The notes below the pieces were generated by a model that saw only the letters and a list, made by a program, of their open reading frames with translations, did not search any database and was not told the origin of the DNA. The position numbers and the translations under genes are program-made. From Anaerolineae bacterium (GTDB taxonomy: Bacteria; Chloroflexota; Anaerolineae; Aggregatilineales; Phototrophicaceae): a stretch of 58,321 nucleotides of DNA. Position 1 is the stretch's first letter, and each line of letters begins with the position of its first letter. Shown here piece after piece: positions 41,347-49,169 of the stretch. The DNA is taken from positions 1-58,321 of the forward strand of contig JAGWBD010000004.1 in assembly GCA_021296065.1 (NCBI GenBank), read 5' to 3'.

Positions 41347-42180
41347 ATGCCACCCCTGACCGTCTGGCCCCTGCCGGCGCCCGTGCAGCAGGCTGCCTTC
41401 GACCTGCCTGAGGTGATCGACGCTGCGCTGGCACACGCGCCGCAAGGCCTGCAGGACGGCGACGTGCTGGCCGTCTCCAGCAAGTACGCGGCCATCAGTG
41501 AAGGGCGCGTGCTGCGCCTGGCCGACGTGGAAGTCACGCCGGAGGCCGAAGCCCTGGCGCGACGCTACCGCATGCAGCCGGTCATGGCGCAATTGGTGCT
41601 GCAGGAAGCCGACCATATCTTTGGCGGCATCGAACTGGGTTTCCTGCTTACCGTGAAGACCGGCATCCTTTCGGCCAACGCCGGTCTCGATCGTTCGAAC
41701 ATTCCCGCAGGCCATGTTGTGCTCTTCCCTGCCCGCCCCTACGAGTCGGCTGCCCGCCTGCGGAAGGCGTTGCGGCAGCGCCAGGGGGTGAACGTTGGCG
41801 TGGTGCTGACCGACAGCTGGTTGGTTCCGGGCCGCCTGGGCACCAGCGGCGTGGCCCTGGCGACGGCCGGCTTCCGCCCCGTGAAGGACGAACGGGGCCA
41901 GCGCGATCTCTTCGGCAACCCCATGGCGATCACGCAGCGTGGCATGGCGGATACCATCAGCGCCGCGGCGCAACTGGTGATGGGCGAACGCGACGAAGGG
42001 ACGCCGCTGGCCATCGTGTGCGGCAGCGCTGTGGAACTGGACGACGCAGCGGTCTCGCTGGCGGACGTGGCCATCCCCTGGCGACAATGCATTTACGTTG
42101 AATCGCTGACGCGCGGGCTGCTGGCGGAGGACGCTTCCGCCACTCCCGGCACGTCCGCCGCGGACGCCAGCAAGGCATGA
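41347..42180 (+). CDS. cofE: Coenzyme F420-0:L-glutamate ligase (CofE) homologue
   Basis: A 277-residue CofE/FbiB-like protein, which adds gamma-glutamyl residues to F420-0 with GTP. Signature segments are DGDVLAVSSKYAAISEGRV, the GILSANAGLDRSNI strand, VGVVLTDSWLVPGRLGTSGVALATAG, and ITQRGMADTISAAAQLVMGE. These residues bind GTP and the metal. The start is the ATG at 41347 (MPPLTVWPLPAPV). Its stop overlaps the ATG of the next gene by four bases. F420 is produced by several Chloroflexota and this gene implies F420-dependent enzymes elsewhere in the genome. Confidence 0.87.
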   Translation: MPPLTVWPLPAPVQQAAFDLPEVIDAALAHAPQGLQDGDVLAVSSKYAAISEGRVLRLADVEVTPEAEALARRYRMQPVMAQLVLQEADHIFGGIELGFLLTVKTGILSANAGLDRSNIPAGHVVLFPARPYESAARLRKALRQRQGVNVGVVLTDSWLVPGRLGTSGVALATAGFRPVKDERGQRDLFGNPMAITQRGMADTISAAAQLVMGERDEGTPLAIVCGSAVELDDAAVSLADVAIPWRQCIYVESLTRGLLAEDASATPGTSAADASKA

Positions 42181-43262
42181 GCCGCTTGCGGGACCTGGGC
42201 GTCGATCCAGGACGGCTGCCACCGGGCCAGCACAACGCCATCACGGACGTGCCGGACGTCCGCGTCGGGCACACCACGCTGATCAGCGGCGAGGGGCCGC
42301 TGCGGGAAGGCGTCGGTCCGCTGCGCACAGGGGTAACCGCCGTGCTGCCCCATGGCGGGAATATCTATCGCGACAAGGTCGCTGCGGCCGTCTATTCCTT
42401 CAACGGTTACGGCAAGGTGATGGGCTTCGAGCAGATCCGCGAACGCGGCAGCCTGGAAACGCCCGTCCTGCTCACCAGCAACCTGAGCGTGGCGCGCGCC
42501 GGCGACGCCTTGATGAGCTACATGCTGCGCCAAAACCCGGATATCGCGCTGACCGCCGGCACGGTCAATTGCGTGGTCGGGGAATGCAACGACGGCATGC
42601 TCAGCGATGCCCGCGGCCGCCATATCCGGCCGGAGCACGTTTTCGCGGCCATCGAAAGCGCGTCAGGCGGCCAGGTGGCGGAAGGCAACGTGGGCGGCGG
42701 CACGGGCACCACCTGTTACCAGTTCAAGGGCGGCATTGGCACGGCCTCTCGCCGACCGGGCGACGGCGGCTACACGGTCGGCGCGCTGGTGCAGGCCAAC
42801 CACGGCAAGCGTGAGGAGCTGATGGTGCTCGGCGTGCCGGTGGGGCTGGCGCTGGCGGACGAGGACATGCCACGCCACAACCCTGGCTCGATCATGATCG
42901 TGCTGGCGACCGACGCGCCGCTGGACGGGCTGCAACTGACCCGTCTGGCAAGGCGCGCGGCTCTCGGTCTGGCCCGCACCGGTACGGTCAGCCATGACCA
43001 GAGCGGCGATTTCATCATCGCCTTCGCCACCGCTTCGCGCATCCCGCACGAGCCGCAGGACCTGCTGCTGCAGTCGCCACGGCTGCATGATCGCAGCGCC
43101 ACTCTCGATTCTTTCTTTTTGGCGACGGTAGAGGCGGTGGAGGAAGCCATCCTCAACGCCTTGCTGGCCGCCGAGACCATGACCGGCCGCGACGGCTTGC
43201 AGGTGCCGGCCTTGCCGCCTGACCGGCTCTGCGAACTGCTGCGACGCTACGGTCGCCTCTGA
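42177..43262 (+). CDS. P1 family (DmpA/S58) peptidase
   Basis: A 361-residue N-terminal-nucleophile-like aminopeptidase of family S58. The precursor is expected to cleave itself before the Ser in PGSIMIVLATDAPL, making that Ser the nucleophile. N-terminal landmarks are ITDVPDVRVGHTTL and the Asn-rich SFNGYGKVMGF, then GNVGGGTGTTCYQFKGGIG. It may act on D- or beta-aminopeptides. The start codon overlaps the cofE stop (ATGA), so the two are coupled, an unexplained pairing. Its end overlaps the end of the convergent Uma2 copy 5 by 16 bases. Confidence 0.86.
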   Translation: MSRLRDLGVDPGRLPPGQHNAITDVPDVRVGHTTLISGEGPLREGVGPLRTGVTAVLPHGGNIYRDKVAAAVYSFNGYGKVMGFEQIRERGSLETPVLLTSNLSVARAGDALMSYMLRQNPDIALTAGTVNCVVGECNDGMLSDARGRHIRPEHVFAAIESASGGQVAEGNVGGGTGTTCYQFKGGIGTASRRPGDGGYTVGALVQANHGKREELMVLGVPVGLALADEDMPRHNPGSIMIVLATDAPLDGLQLTRLARRAALGLARTGTVSHDQSGDFIIAFATASRIPHEPQDLLLQSPRLHDRSATLDSFFLATVEAVEEAILNALLAAETMTGRDGLQVPALPPDRLCELLRRYGRL

Positions 43263-43816
43263 CCATCACCTGTCGGCAGCGGCGGAAACAGTTCATTCAC
43301 ACTGACGCGGAAACCCGGCAGCGTCGCGCCGCCTTCAACCAGGTCCGCGCCGGAAAGCGTCTGCAATTCCTCGCCCGGCCGACAGAGTTCCAGCGAACGT
43401 GACTCCGGGTAGACCAACCATACCATCCGCGTGCCATGCTCCAGGTAGCGACCCGCTTTCGCCCGCAGTTCGCTGCGAGTGTTGCTTTTGCTTTCGATTT
43501 CCACTGCCAGCAGCGGCGCCACTCCAGGGTAAGGGTCGGCATTTTCCAGTTGGATGGCCACATCCGGGATGCACAGCCAACCATCCAGATCGTGTGTGGG
43601 CTCTGTACCAACGGCGTAACCAGGCAAGGAGCCGGCATCCAGCCAGTTGTCCAGCAATTTCCCTAGCCTCAGTTGCAACTTGCCATGCATCCAGCCCGGC
43701 GACATTTCGATGACGGCTCCATTGGCGGCGGGTTTGAACCTGCGCTCCGGGTGTCGCTCCTCCAGTTCGAGAAATTGCTCCAGGCTGAGCTTCTTTTCGC
43801 TGACGGGGACGGCCAT
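43247..43816 (-). CDS. Uma2 family (DUF820) endonuclease-like protein, copy 5
   Basis: A 189-residue, more distant Uma2 protein. N-terminal SLEQFLELEERHPERRF replaces the M-x-M-D-E form. The core has VIEMSPGWMHGKLQL, CIPDVAI, LLAVEIESKSNTRSELRAKA and YLEHGTRMVWLVYPE. The catalytic Asp, Glu and Lys order is kept. The ATG at 43816 has GGAGAG upstream and a TATACT box 29 bases before it. The 3' end overlaps the convergent peptidase gene. Confidence 0.85.
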   Translation of the reverse strand: MAVPVSEKKLSLEQFLELEERHPERRFKPAANGAVIEMSPGWMHGKLQLRLGKLLDNWLDAGSLPGYAVGTEPTHDLDGWLCIPDVAIQLENADPYPGVAPLLAVEIESKSNTRSELRAKAGRYLEHGTRMVWLVYPESRSLELCRPGEELQTLSGADLVEGGATLPGFRVSVNELFPPLPTGDGQRRP

Positions 43817-43845
43817 GACCGCTCTCCTGCGTTCCGCTGTCCCTC

Positions 43846-43851
43846 AGTATA
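43846..43851 (-). promoter_or_regulatory. TATACT -10 box of Uma2 copy 5
   Basis: TATACT on the minus strand ends 29 bases before the ATG of Uma2 copy 5, the same spacing as at copy 1. I see no standard -35 at 16-18 bases. Confidence 0.45.
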
Positions 43852-43933
43852 GCCCGACTGCCGCCTGGGCGGAGAAGAATGTGTGTTACGCTCTGCCGGT
43901 GCTGCCGCGCGTACGCGAACCAGGGAGAGTCTC

Positions 43934-45226
43934 ATGCGTCCCAATATCGTTTTCATCACTTGCCACGACCTCGGGCAGCACCTGGCTTGTTACGGCCAGG
44001 GCACGGTGCCCTCACCTGCGCTGGATTCCCTTGCCGCGCGCGGACTGCTCTTTGAGCGCAGCTTTTGCACCGCGCCGCAATGCAGCCCCTCGCGCGCTGC
44101 CCTGCATACCGGTCGTCACGCCCACGCCAACGGCATGCATGGCCTGGCGCACGATCCCTTCCGCTGGCGTCTGCACGCCGGCGAGCGGCACCTGGCGCAT
44201 TATTTGCGCGAGACCGGTTACCGCACGGCGCTTTTCGGCATCCAGCACCTGACTGACGCCGCCGGAGCGCCCGCCCTCGGCTACGACGAGACTTACGACC
44301 GGGCACCGGCGGCGGCCCTGGGACAGGCCGCGACGGACTGGCTCGCGACACAGGCAGGCCAAACAGAACCCTTTTACCTGGAGGTCGGTTTCTTCGAACC
44401 GCACCGCCGCTGGGATTTCGGCGACGTCGAACCCGATGACCAGCTCGGCGCGGCCCTGCCCCCTTACCTGCCGCAGACGCCGGAAGCGCGCGCCGAAGTC
44501 GCGCAACTGCAAGGCGCCATCGCGGCGCTGGACAGCGCCGTCGGGCGGATCGTGGCGGCGCTGGAAACGCAGGGGCTGCTGCAGGACACCTGGCTCATCT
44601 TCGTCACCGACCACGGCCTGGCCATGCCGCGCGCCAAATGCACGCTCTACGACCCGGGCATCGAAACCGCGCTGCTGATGCACTGGCCCGGCGGCGGGCT
44701 GACCGGCGGGCGTCGCATCCCGCAACTGATCAGTCACGTGGACGTTGTCCCGACGGTGCTGGAGGCCCTGGGTCTGGACCGCCCCCAACGCCTGCACGGA
44801 CGAAGCTTCTGGAAGCTGCTGCAGGGCGCCTACTACCAGGCGCGGGACGTCGTCTTCGCCGGCAAGACCTTTCACACCGCCTGGGAACCCATGCGCGGCC
44901 TGCGCACGGAAGATCACAAGCTGGTCCTGAATCTCTGTCAGGACATCGCCATCAACGTGCCGGGCGATATCCAGCTCAGCCCCGTCTACCCGCAGATGAT
45001 CGAAGAGATCAACGCGCGCCGGCCAGCTGTGGAGCTCTATGACCTGCAGGCGGACCCGCTCGAACAGGAAAATCTCGCCGGCCAGGCCCAACATCGGGCC
45101 CTTGAACGCGCCTTGCTGGATCGCCTTTACCGCTGGATGGAGGGCACGGGCGACCCGCTGCTGCAGGGGCCGATCGCCTCACCCGCCTGGAAGGAAGCGA
45201 TCGCGGAGTTACGCAGCGCCTCCTGA
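43934..45226 (+). CDS. Sulfatase family protein (formylglycine-type)
   Basis: A 430-residue arylsulfatase-fold protein. The formylglycine motif is Cys50-Ser-Pro-Ser-Arg, followed by ALHTGRHAH. Metal ligands are Asp12 in ITCHDLG and the late FVTDHGLAMPRAK. There is no signal peptide, so it is cytoplasmic and needs a formylglycine-generating enzyme from elsewhere. The ATG at 43934 with GGGAGAG ahead is used; an earlier in-frame ATG has no ribosome site. The protein would remove sulfate from an imported sulfated sugar or other ester. It ends shortly before the SRP RNA promoter. Confidence 0.88.
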   Translation: MRPNIVFITCHDLGQHLACYGQGTVPSPALDSLAARGLLFERSFCTAPQCSPSRAALHTGRHAHANGMHGLAHDPFRWRLHAGERHLAHYLRETGYRTALFGIQHLTDAAGAPALGYDETYDRAPAAALGQAATDWLATQAGQTEPFYLEVGFFEPHRRWDFGDVEPDDQLGAALPPYLPQTPEARAEVAQLQGAIAALDSAVGRIVAALETQGLLQDTWLIFVTDHGLAMPRAKCTLYDPGIETALLMHWPGGGLTGGRRIPQLISHVDVVPTVLEALGLDRPQRLHGRSFWKLLQGAYYQARDVVFAGKTFHTAWEPMRGLRTEDHKLVLNLCQDIAINVPGDIQLSPVYPQMIEEINARRPAVELYDLQADPLEQENLAGQAQHRALERALLDRLYRWMEGTGDPLLQGPIASPAWKEAIAELRSAS

Positions 45227-45242
45227 TCGTCGCTGTCCGCGC

Positions 45243-45271
45243 TTGCCGCGACCCGTTAAGCCCGCTAGTAT
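45243..45271 (+). promoter_or_regulatory. Promoter of the SRP RNA gene
   Basis: TTGCCG (-35, 45243-45248) and TAGTAT (-10, 45266-45271) are separated by exactly 17 bases. The expected transcription start (about 45278-45285) coincides with the 5' end of the RNA terminal stem. Confidence 0.7.
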
Positions 45272-45284
45272 GGGAGCAATGGTT

Positions 45285-45412
45285 GTCACCGGGCTACCCT
45301 GCCCAGGCCCTGCGCGGCGGGTCCTCCGAACCGTGTCAGGCCTTGACGGGAGCAGCACTAAGGGGTTCTTCCCGGGTGTCGCAGACCGGCCTGGGCCGGG
45401 TAGCCCCGTGAC
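45285..45412 (+). ncRNA. ffs: Bacterial signal recognition particle RNA (4.5S type)
   Basis: The RNA that binds Ffh for cotranslational targeting of membrane proteins. The conserved helix-8 sequence is present: GTCAGG (45335-45340) and GGGAGCAGC (45348-45356), followed downstream by GGGTGTCGCAG. The ends pair in a long terminal stem: GTCACCGGGCTACCC (45285-45299) with GGGTAGCCCCGTGAC (45398-45412), then CCCAGGCC with GGCCTGGG. The helix-8 tetraloop reads TGAC instead of the usual GGAA, a URRC-type loop. The RNA is about 128 bases, longer than the E. coli 4.5S RNA of 114. Boundaries come from the terminal stem. Confidence 0.88.
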
Positions 45413-45444
45413 AGCCAGCCCCACCCGCCGACAACGGTGATTCC

Positions 45445-46845
45445 TTGCCCTTGCGACTCTGGCATCTGGTCCTGATCCTGCCGCTATCGCTGCTCGGCCT
45501 GCTGACCGCTGCGCTGCTGCTGGCGCCCTTTGTGCTGGAAAAAGACCTCACCCTGGTCGTTGATGGCCAGGCGCTGTCGCTGCGCAGCCGCGCCGGACTG
45601 GTCGGCCAGTTTCTGAGCGAACAGGGCATCGCGCTGCAACCTGACGACCTCGTGGAACCTGGCGTGGCCAGTTTGCTCATGGACGGTCAGAAGGTGCGCG
45701 TCAGTTACGCCCGCGACGTCCTGCTGGGGGTCGACGGGGTCACCCGCATCCTGCGCAGCCCTCTCAACGACCCTGCCGCCCTGCTGGCCGAAGCCGGGCT
45801 GGCACTGGCCCCCGGCGACGCCCTCTACGTCAACGGGCAACGCTTCGATCCCGCCTGGACCATGGACCCGGCCACGCCGCTCAGACAACTCGAACTGCGC
45901 CGCCCGCAGCCCTTCCTGTTGCAGGACGGCGATGCCTCGCGCAACCTGCGCAGCAGTGCCCGCACAGTGGGTGAGGCCTTGCTCGAAAACGGCGTCGCGC
46001 TCCGCGAGGGCGATGTTCTGCACCCACCGGCCGCCACCACCCTGGTGGCCAACATGACGCTGCAGCTCCGGCGCGCCCTGCCGCTCACCCTGCACGCGGA
46101 CGGTGAGTCCCGTCCCCTGCGCCTGCCAGGCGAGACGGTGGCGGAAGCGCTTGCGACCGCCGGCTTGCAACTCGCTGATGAAGACTACAGCATCCCGCCG
46201 GGCGACACGACCCTGGTGGCCGGTATGCAAGTGCGCGTCATCCGCGTGCGCGAGGAGGTCATCCACGAGCGGGAAACCCTGCCTCACAGGACCCTGACCC
46301 AGGCCGATCCCGAACTGGAACTCGACCAGCGCCGCGTGTTGCAACAGGGCCAGAACGGCATCCGCGGCGTGCCGCAGCGCATCCGCTACGAGAATGGCGT
46401 GGAAGTCAGCCGCGAGACCGGCGCGGCGGAAATGCTGCAGGAGCCACTGGACCACATCATCGGCCTTGGCAGCAAGATCGTGCTGCGCAGCATCAACACG
46501 CCCCAGGGGCCGCGGCAATACTGGCGTGTGCTGCGCATGAAGGCCACCAGTTATCACCCCGGTTCGCAGGGCAACAGCACCGCCACCGCCACCGGCGCCT
46601 TCCTGCGCAAGGGCGTCGTCGCCTCCAACCCGAAGGTCATCCCCTACGGCACCGAAGTCTACGTCGAGGGCTACGGCGTCGGCAGCATGGAAGACACGGC
46701 CGCCGCATGGTACGTGCAACAGCAGCCGATGTTCATCGACCTCGGCTACAGCGACTCAGATTATCAGCCCTGGTCCAAATGGGTGGACGTCTACCTGCTG
46801 ACGCCCGTGCCCTACGGGCGTTTCCCGCTTACCCTGCCCGGCTGA
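45445..46845 (+). CDS. Ubiquitin-like DUF348, G5 and 3D domain cell-wall protein
   Basis: A 466-residue protein of the YabE/RpfB-like architecture. Residues 7-29 are a signal anchor. They are followed by three DUF348 repeats (LTLVVDGQ, LELRRPQPFLLQDG, LTLHADGESRPL), each ending in a threshold strand with TVGEALLENG-type helices. Then comes a G5 domain (about 270-350, EEVIHERETLPHRT) and a C-terminal 3D domain with ATSYHPGSQGNSTATATG, YGTEVYVEGYGVGSMEDT and MFIDLGY. The 3D domain is named for three conserved aspartates and is often a peptidoglycan lytic transglycosylase (MltA-like). The start is a TTG at 45445. It probably acts in cell-wall remodelling. Confidence 0.84.
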   Translation: MPLRLWHLVLILPLSLLGLLTAALLLAPFVLEKDLTLVVDGQALSLRSRAGLVGQFLSEQGIALQPDDLVEPGVASLLMDGQKVRVSYARDVLLGVDGVTRILRSPLNDPAALLAEAGLALAPGDALYVNGQRFDPAWTMDPATPLRQLELRRPQPFLLQDGDASRNLRSSARTVGEALLENGVALREGDVLHPPAATTLVANMTLQLRRALPLTLHADGESRPLRLPGETVAEALATAGLQLADEDYSIPPGDTTLVAGMQVRVIRVREEVIHERETLPHRTLTQADPELELDQRRVLQQGQNGIRGVPQRIRYENGVEVSRETGAAEMLQEPLDHIIGLGSKIVLRSINTPQGPRQYWRVLRMKATSYHPGSQGNSTATATGAFLRKGVVASNPKVIPYGTEVYVEGYGVGSMEDTAAAWYVQQQPMFIDLGYSDSDYQPWSKWVDVYLLTPVPYGRFPLTLPG

Positions 46846-46848
46846 AGC

Positions 46849-47925
46849 TCAAGCCCGTGAGGGCATCGGCGCGATATCTTCTGCCTTGACCAGACCCGCC
46901 AGCCCCAGACCGACCGCGCCGGCCATGAAGCTGACTCCCACCCACATGTGGGTGCTCCACCAGATGCCGGCGCCCAGTTGCAGGATGACAAACAGGCCGA
47001 AGGTCATGATGAAGGGCAGGGCGAAAGCGAAGAGACGCAGGGTCAACGGCGGCGAAGCCGGCGGCCGCGCCAGCAGCCAGTCGCCCACCAGACCGGCCAG
47101 CAGCGGCGCCAGCAACACGGGCGCGTGCGGGGCCGTATCCTCCAGGCGAATGTAAAACATGATCAGCGCGCTGGTGAAAAGCAGGTAAGTGACCGCGCCG
47201 AAGGGCAAGGGCATGCGGCGTCGCAGAAACAGCGTGGTGCCGGTCATCAGCGCGGCGGGGATCAGCACCGTTGCCACCGTATATGCCTCCGCCAGCTTGC
47301 GATCGCTGTCGGGGTCCAGGGCAACGTAGCGGTCCACCTGGCTCCAGACGTTGTTGAAACCCGTGAACAGGGTGGCCAGCGTCAGCGCCATCAGCGCCGC
47401 CGTGAGCGCTGGAAACAGGGCCACCCAGCCCTGCCCCGGCGCCCCCTGCGCCAGAAAGGAACGCAGGGGGCCGCTCATGAAGAGCAGGCCGCTGAGCACC
47501 AGCAGCAAATGCGACGGGCTTACCAGCGCGTCGATGCCGGCTTCGAAGCCGAACAATTCGTGCCAAACCAGATCGAAGACGCCGCCGACGCCGAAGAGCA
47601 ACACGCCGGCGAAGGACAGCAGGTAGGCCCTCGGCAAGGCCTGCAGCAAACGATGACCGCGACCGACGTAGCGGTATTGCATGACGACGTAGAACAGCCC
47701 GGTGGCCGCCACGCCGGAGTACATCAGCAGGTGAAAGGGCGTGAAGAAGGTCTCGTCCACCTGGCCGTGGTTGTGGGCGTGGATATCCACGACAGCGCCC
47801 AGCAACACCCAGACGCCCAGCGCCAGCGCCGCCCAGGTGAAGGCCGGCGTCAACTCCGGATTGCCCTCGCGGCGGCTTGTCACTGCAGGGCCGCTCGCCT
47901 CAGCCAGCCCTTCCCTGACCGCCAT
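46849..47925 (-). CDS. Uncharacterised polytopic membrane protein, paralogue A
   Basis: A 358-residue protein with about nine predicted spans. I do not recognise the family. Shared with paralogues B-D are DETFFTPFHLLMYSGVAA, VGRGHRLLQALP, FDLVWHELFGFEAGIDALVSPSHLLL, SGPLRSFLA, PLPFGAVTYLL and W-W-S-T-H-M-W-V-G-V. His residues occur at HAHNHG, FTPFH, GRGH, VWH, SPSH and THMW, all near predicted membrane edges, so a metal or heme site is possible. The ATG is one base after the stop of paralogue B, showing translational coupling. The C-terminal tail is short and charged. Confidence 0.65.
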   Translation of the reverse strand: MAVREGLAEASGPAVTSRREGNPELTPAFTWAALALGVWVLLGAVVDIHAHNHGQVDETFFTPFHLLMYSGVAATGLFYVVMQYRYVGRGHRLLQALPRAYLLSFAGVLLFGVGGVFDLVWHELFGFEAGIDALVSPSHLLLVLSGLLFMSGPLRSFLAQGAPGQGWVALFPALTAALMALTLATLFTGFNNVWSQVDRYVALDPDSDRKLAEAYTVATVLIPAALMTGTTLFLRRRMPLPFGAVTYLLFTSALIMFYIRLEDTAPHAPVLLAPLLAGLVGDWLLARPPASPPLTLRLFAFALPFIMTFGLFVILQLGAGIWWSTHMWVGVSFMAGAVGLGLAGLVKAEDIAPMPSRA

Positions 47926-47926
47926 T

Positions 47927-49009
47927 TCAGCCTTCCTGCGGGTAGGGCCTCGTCGTCAGCAGCGCGGCGATGCCCAGGCCAAAGGCGCCGGCCATCAGGC
48001 TGACACCCGGCCACATGTGCGTGGTCCACCAGATGCTGCCCGCCGTCACTTGCAGGATGACGAAGAGCAGGATCATGTAGGTGGTGGGCACGAGGAAGGC
48101 AAATTGCCGCAGGGCGGTGACGTGCGAGCCGCCATCCGGTCGCGACAGCAACCAGTCGCCCAGCAAGCCGGCGATGATCGGCGCCAGCAAGACCACCACA
48201 TACGCCTGGTTCCACTGCCAGCGGATGTAAAGCATGATCAGCGCGTTGGCGACGAATACGAAGGTCACGGCGCCGAAGGGCAGCACCATGCGCTGGCGCA
48301 GAAAGACAATCGTGCCGACCAGCAGCACCGCCGGGATCAGCACCCCGGCCACAGTATAGGCATGCAGCGGTCGCACACTGTCGACGTCGATAATGAGTTC
48401 AGGATCCACGTAGCGGTTGAGCTGCGTCCATACGTTGGTATAGAGCGTGAAGAGCGTGCCGATGGTGAGAATCGCCGTCGCCGAGACAAGGGGCGGAAAG
48501 AGCTCCGACCAGCTGCCGCCGGACTTGCCCAGGGAGAGGAAAGAACGCAAGGGCCCGCTGATGAACATCATGCCGCTGACCACCAGCAGCAAATGCGATG
48601 GACTGACCAGGGCGTCGACGCCCTCCTCAAAACCGAAGATTTCGTGCCAGGCAAGGTCGAAGACGCCGGCAAAGCCGAAGAGCAGCACGCCGGCGAAGGA
48701 CAGCAGGTACTCCTTCGGCAGGGCCTTCATCAGGCTGTGGCCGCGGCCGACGTTACGAAACTGCGCGAAGACGTAGAACAGGCCGTTGGCCGCCACGCCA
48801 GAATACAACAACAGGTGGAAGGGCGTGAAGAAAGTGTCGTCAACAAAGCCATGATTGTGGGCGTTGATATCCACAACCGAACCGAAAAAAGCCCAAATTC
48901 CCAGCACCAGTGCGACCCATGTGAAGGCCGGCGTCAACTCCGGATAGCCTTCCCTGCGCGTCGTGCCGGCCGCTTTTGAAGCAGAACCCGATCGTACGTC
49001 AACAGCCAT
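47927..49009 (-). CDS. Uncharacterised polytopic membrane protein, paralogue B
   Basis: A 360-residue protein, the closest relative of paralogue C. The conserved blocks are VVDINAHNHGFVDDTFFTPF, VGRGHSLMKALPKEYLLSFA, FDLAWHEIFGFEEGVDALVS, and W-W-T-T-H-M-W-P-G-V-S. A loop between spans five and six (about residues 190-220) differs most among the copies and holds acidic residues (DPELIIDVDS). The ATG follows GGGGGG in the upstream sequence. A 160-base gap to paralogue C upstream may contain a separate promoter. Confidence 0.65.
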   Translation of the reverse strand: MAVDVRSGSASKAAGTTRREGYPELTPAFTWVALVLGIWAFFGSVVDINAHNHGFVDDTFFTPFHLLLYSGVAANGLFYVFAQFRNVGRGHSLMKALPKEYLLSFAGVLLFGFAGVFDLAWHEIFGFEEGVDALVSPSHLLLVVSGMMFISGPLRSFLSLGKSGGSWSELFPPLVSATAILTIGTLFTLYTNVWTQLNRYVDPELIIDVDSVRPLHAYTVAGVLIPAVLLVGTIVFLRQRMVLPFGAVTFVFVANALIMLYIRWQWNQAYVVVLLAPIIAGLLGDWLLSRPDGGSHVTALRQFAFLVPTTYMILLFVILQVTAGSIWWTTHMWPGVSLMAGAFGLGIAALLTTRPYPQEG

Positions 49010-49169
49010 CTCAGTCCCCCCAACCCCTTTTTGGGCGTGTCCCTGCGTTGACCGAATGCATCCTCTTCCCGCGCCTGCCCGGGCCGCGGTGGTGATTCGG
49101 CTGCGATGGCCGATAGCGATTCAATGTTGCCGGCAGGCATTGCCCATGCCGCAGCGCCTGGCGCCCGGT

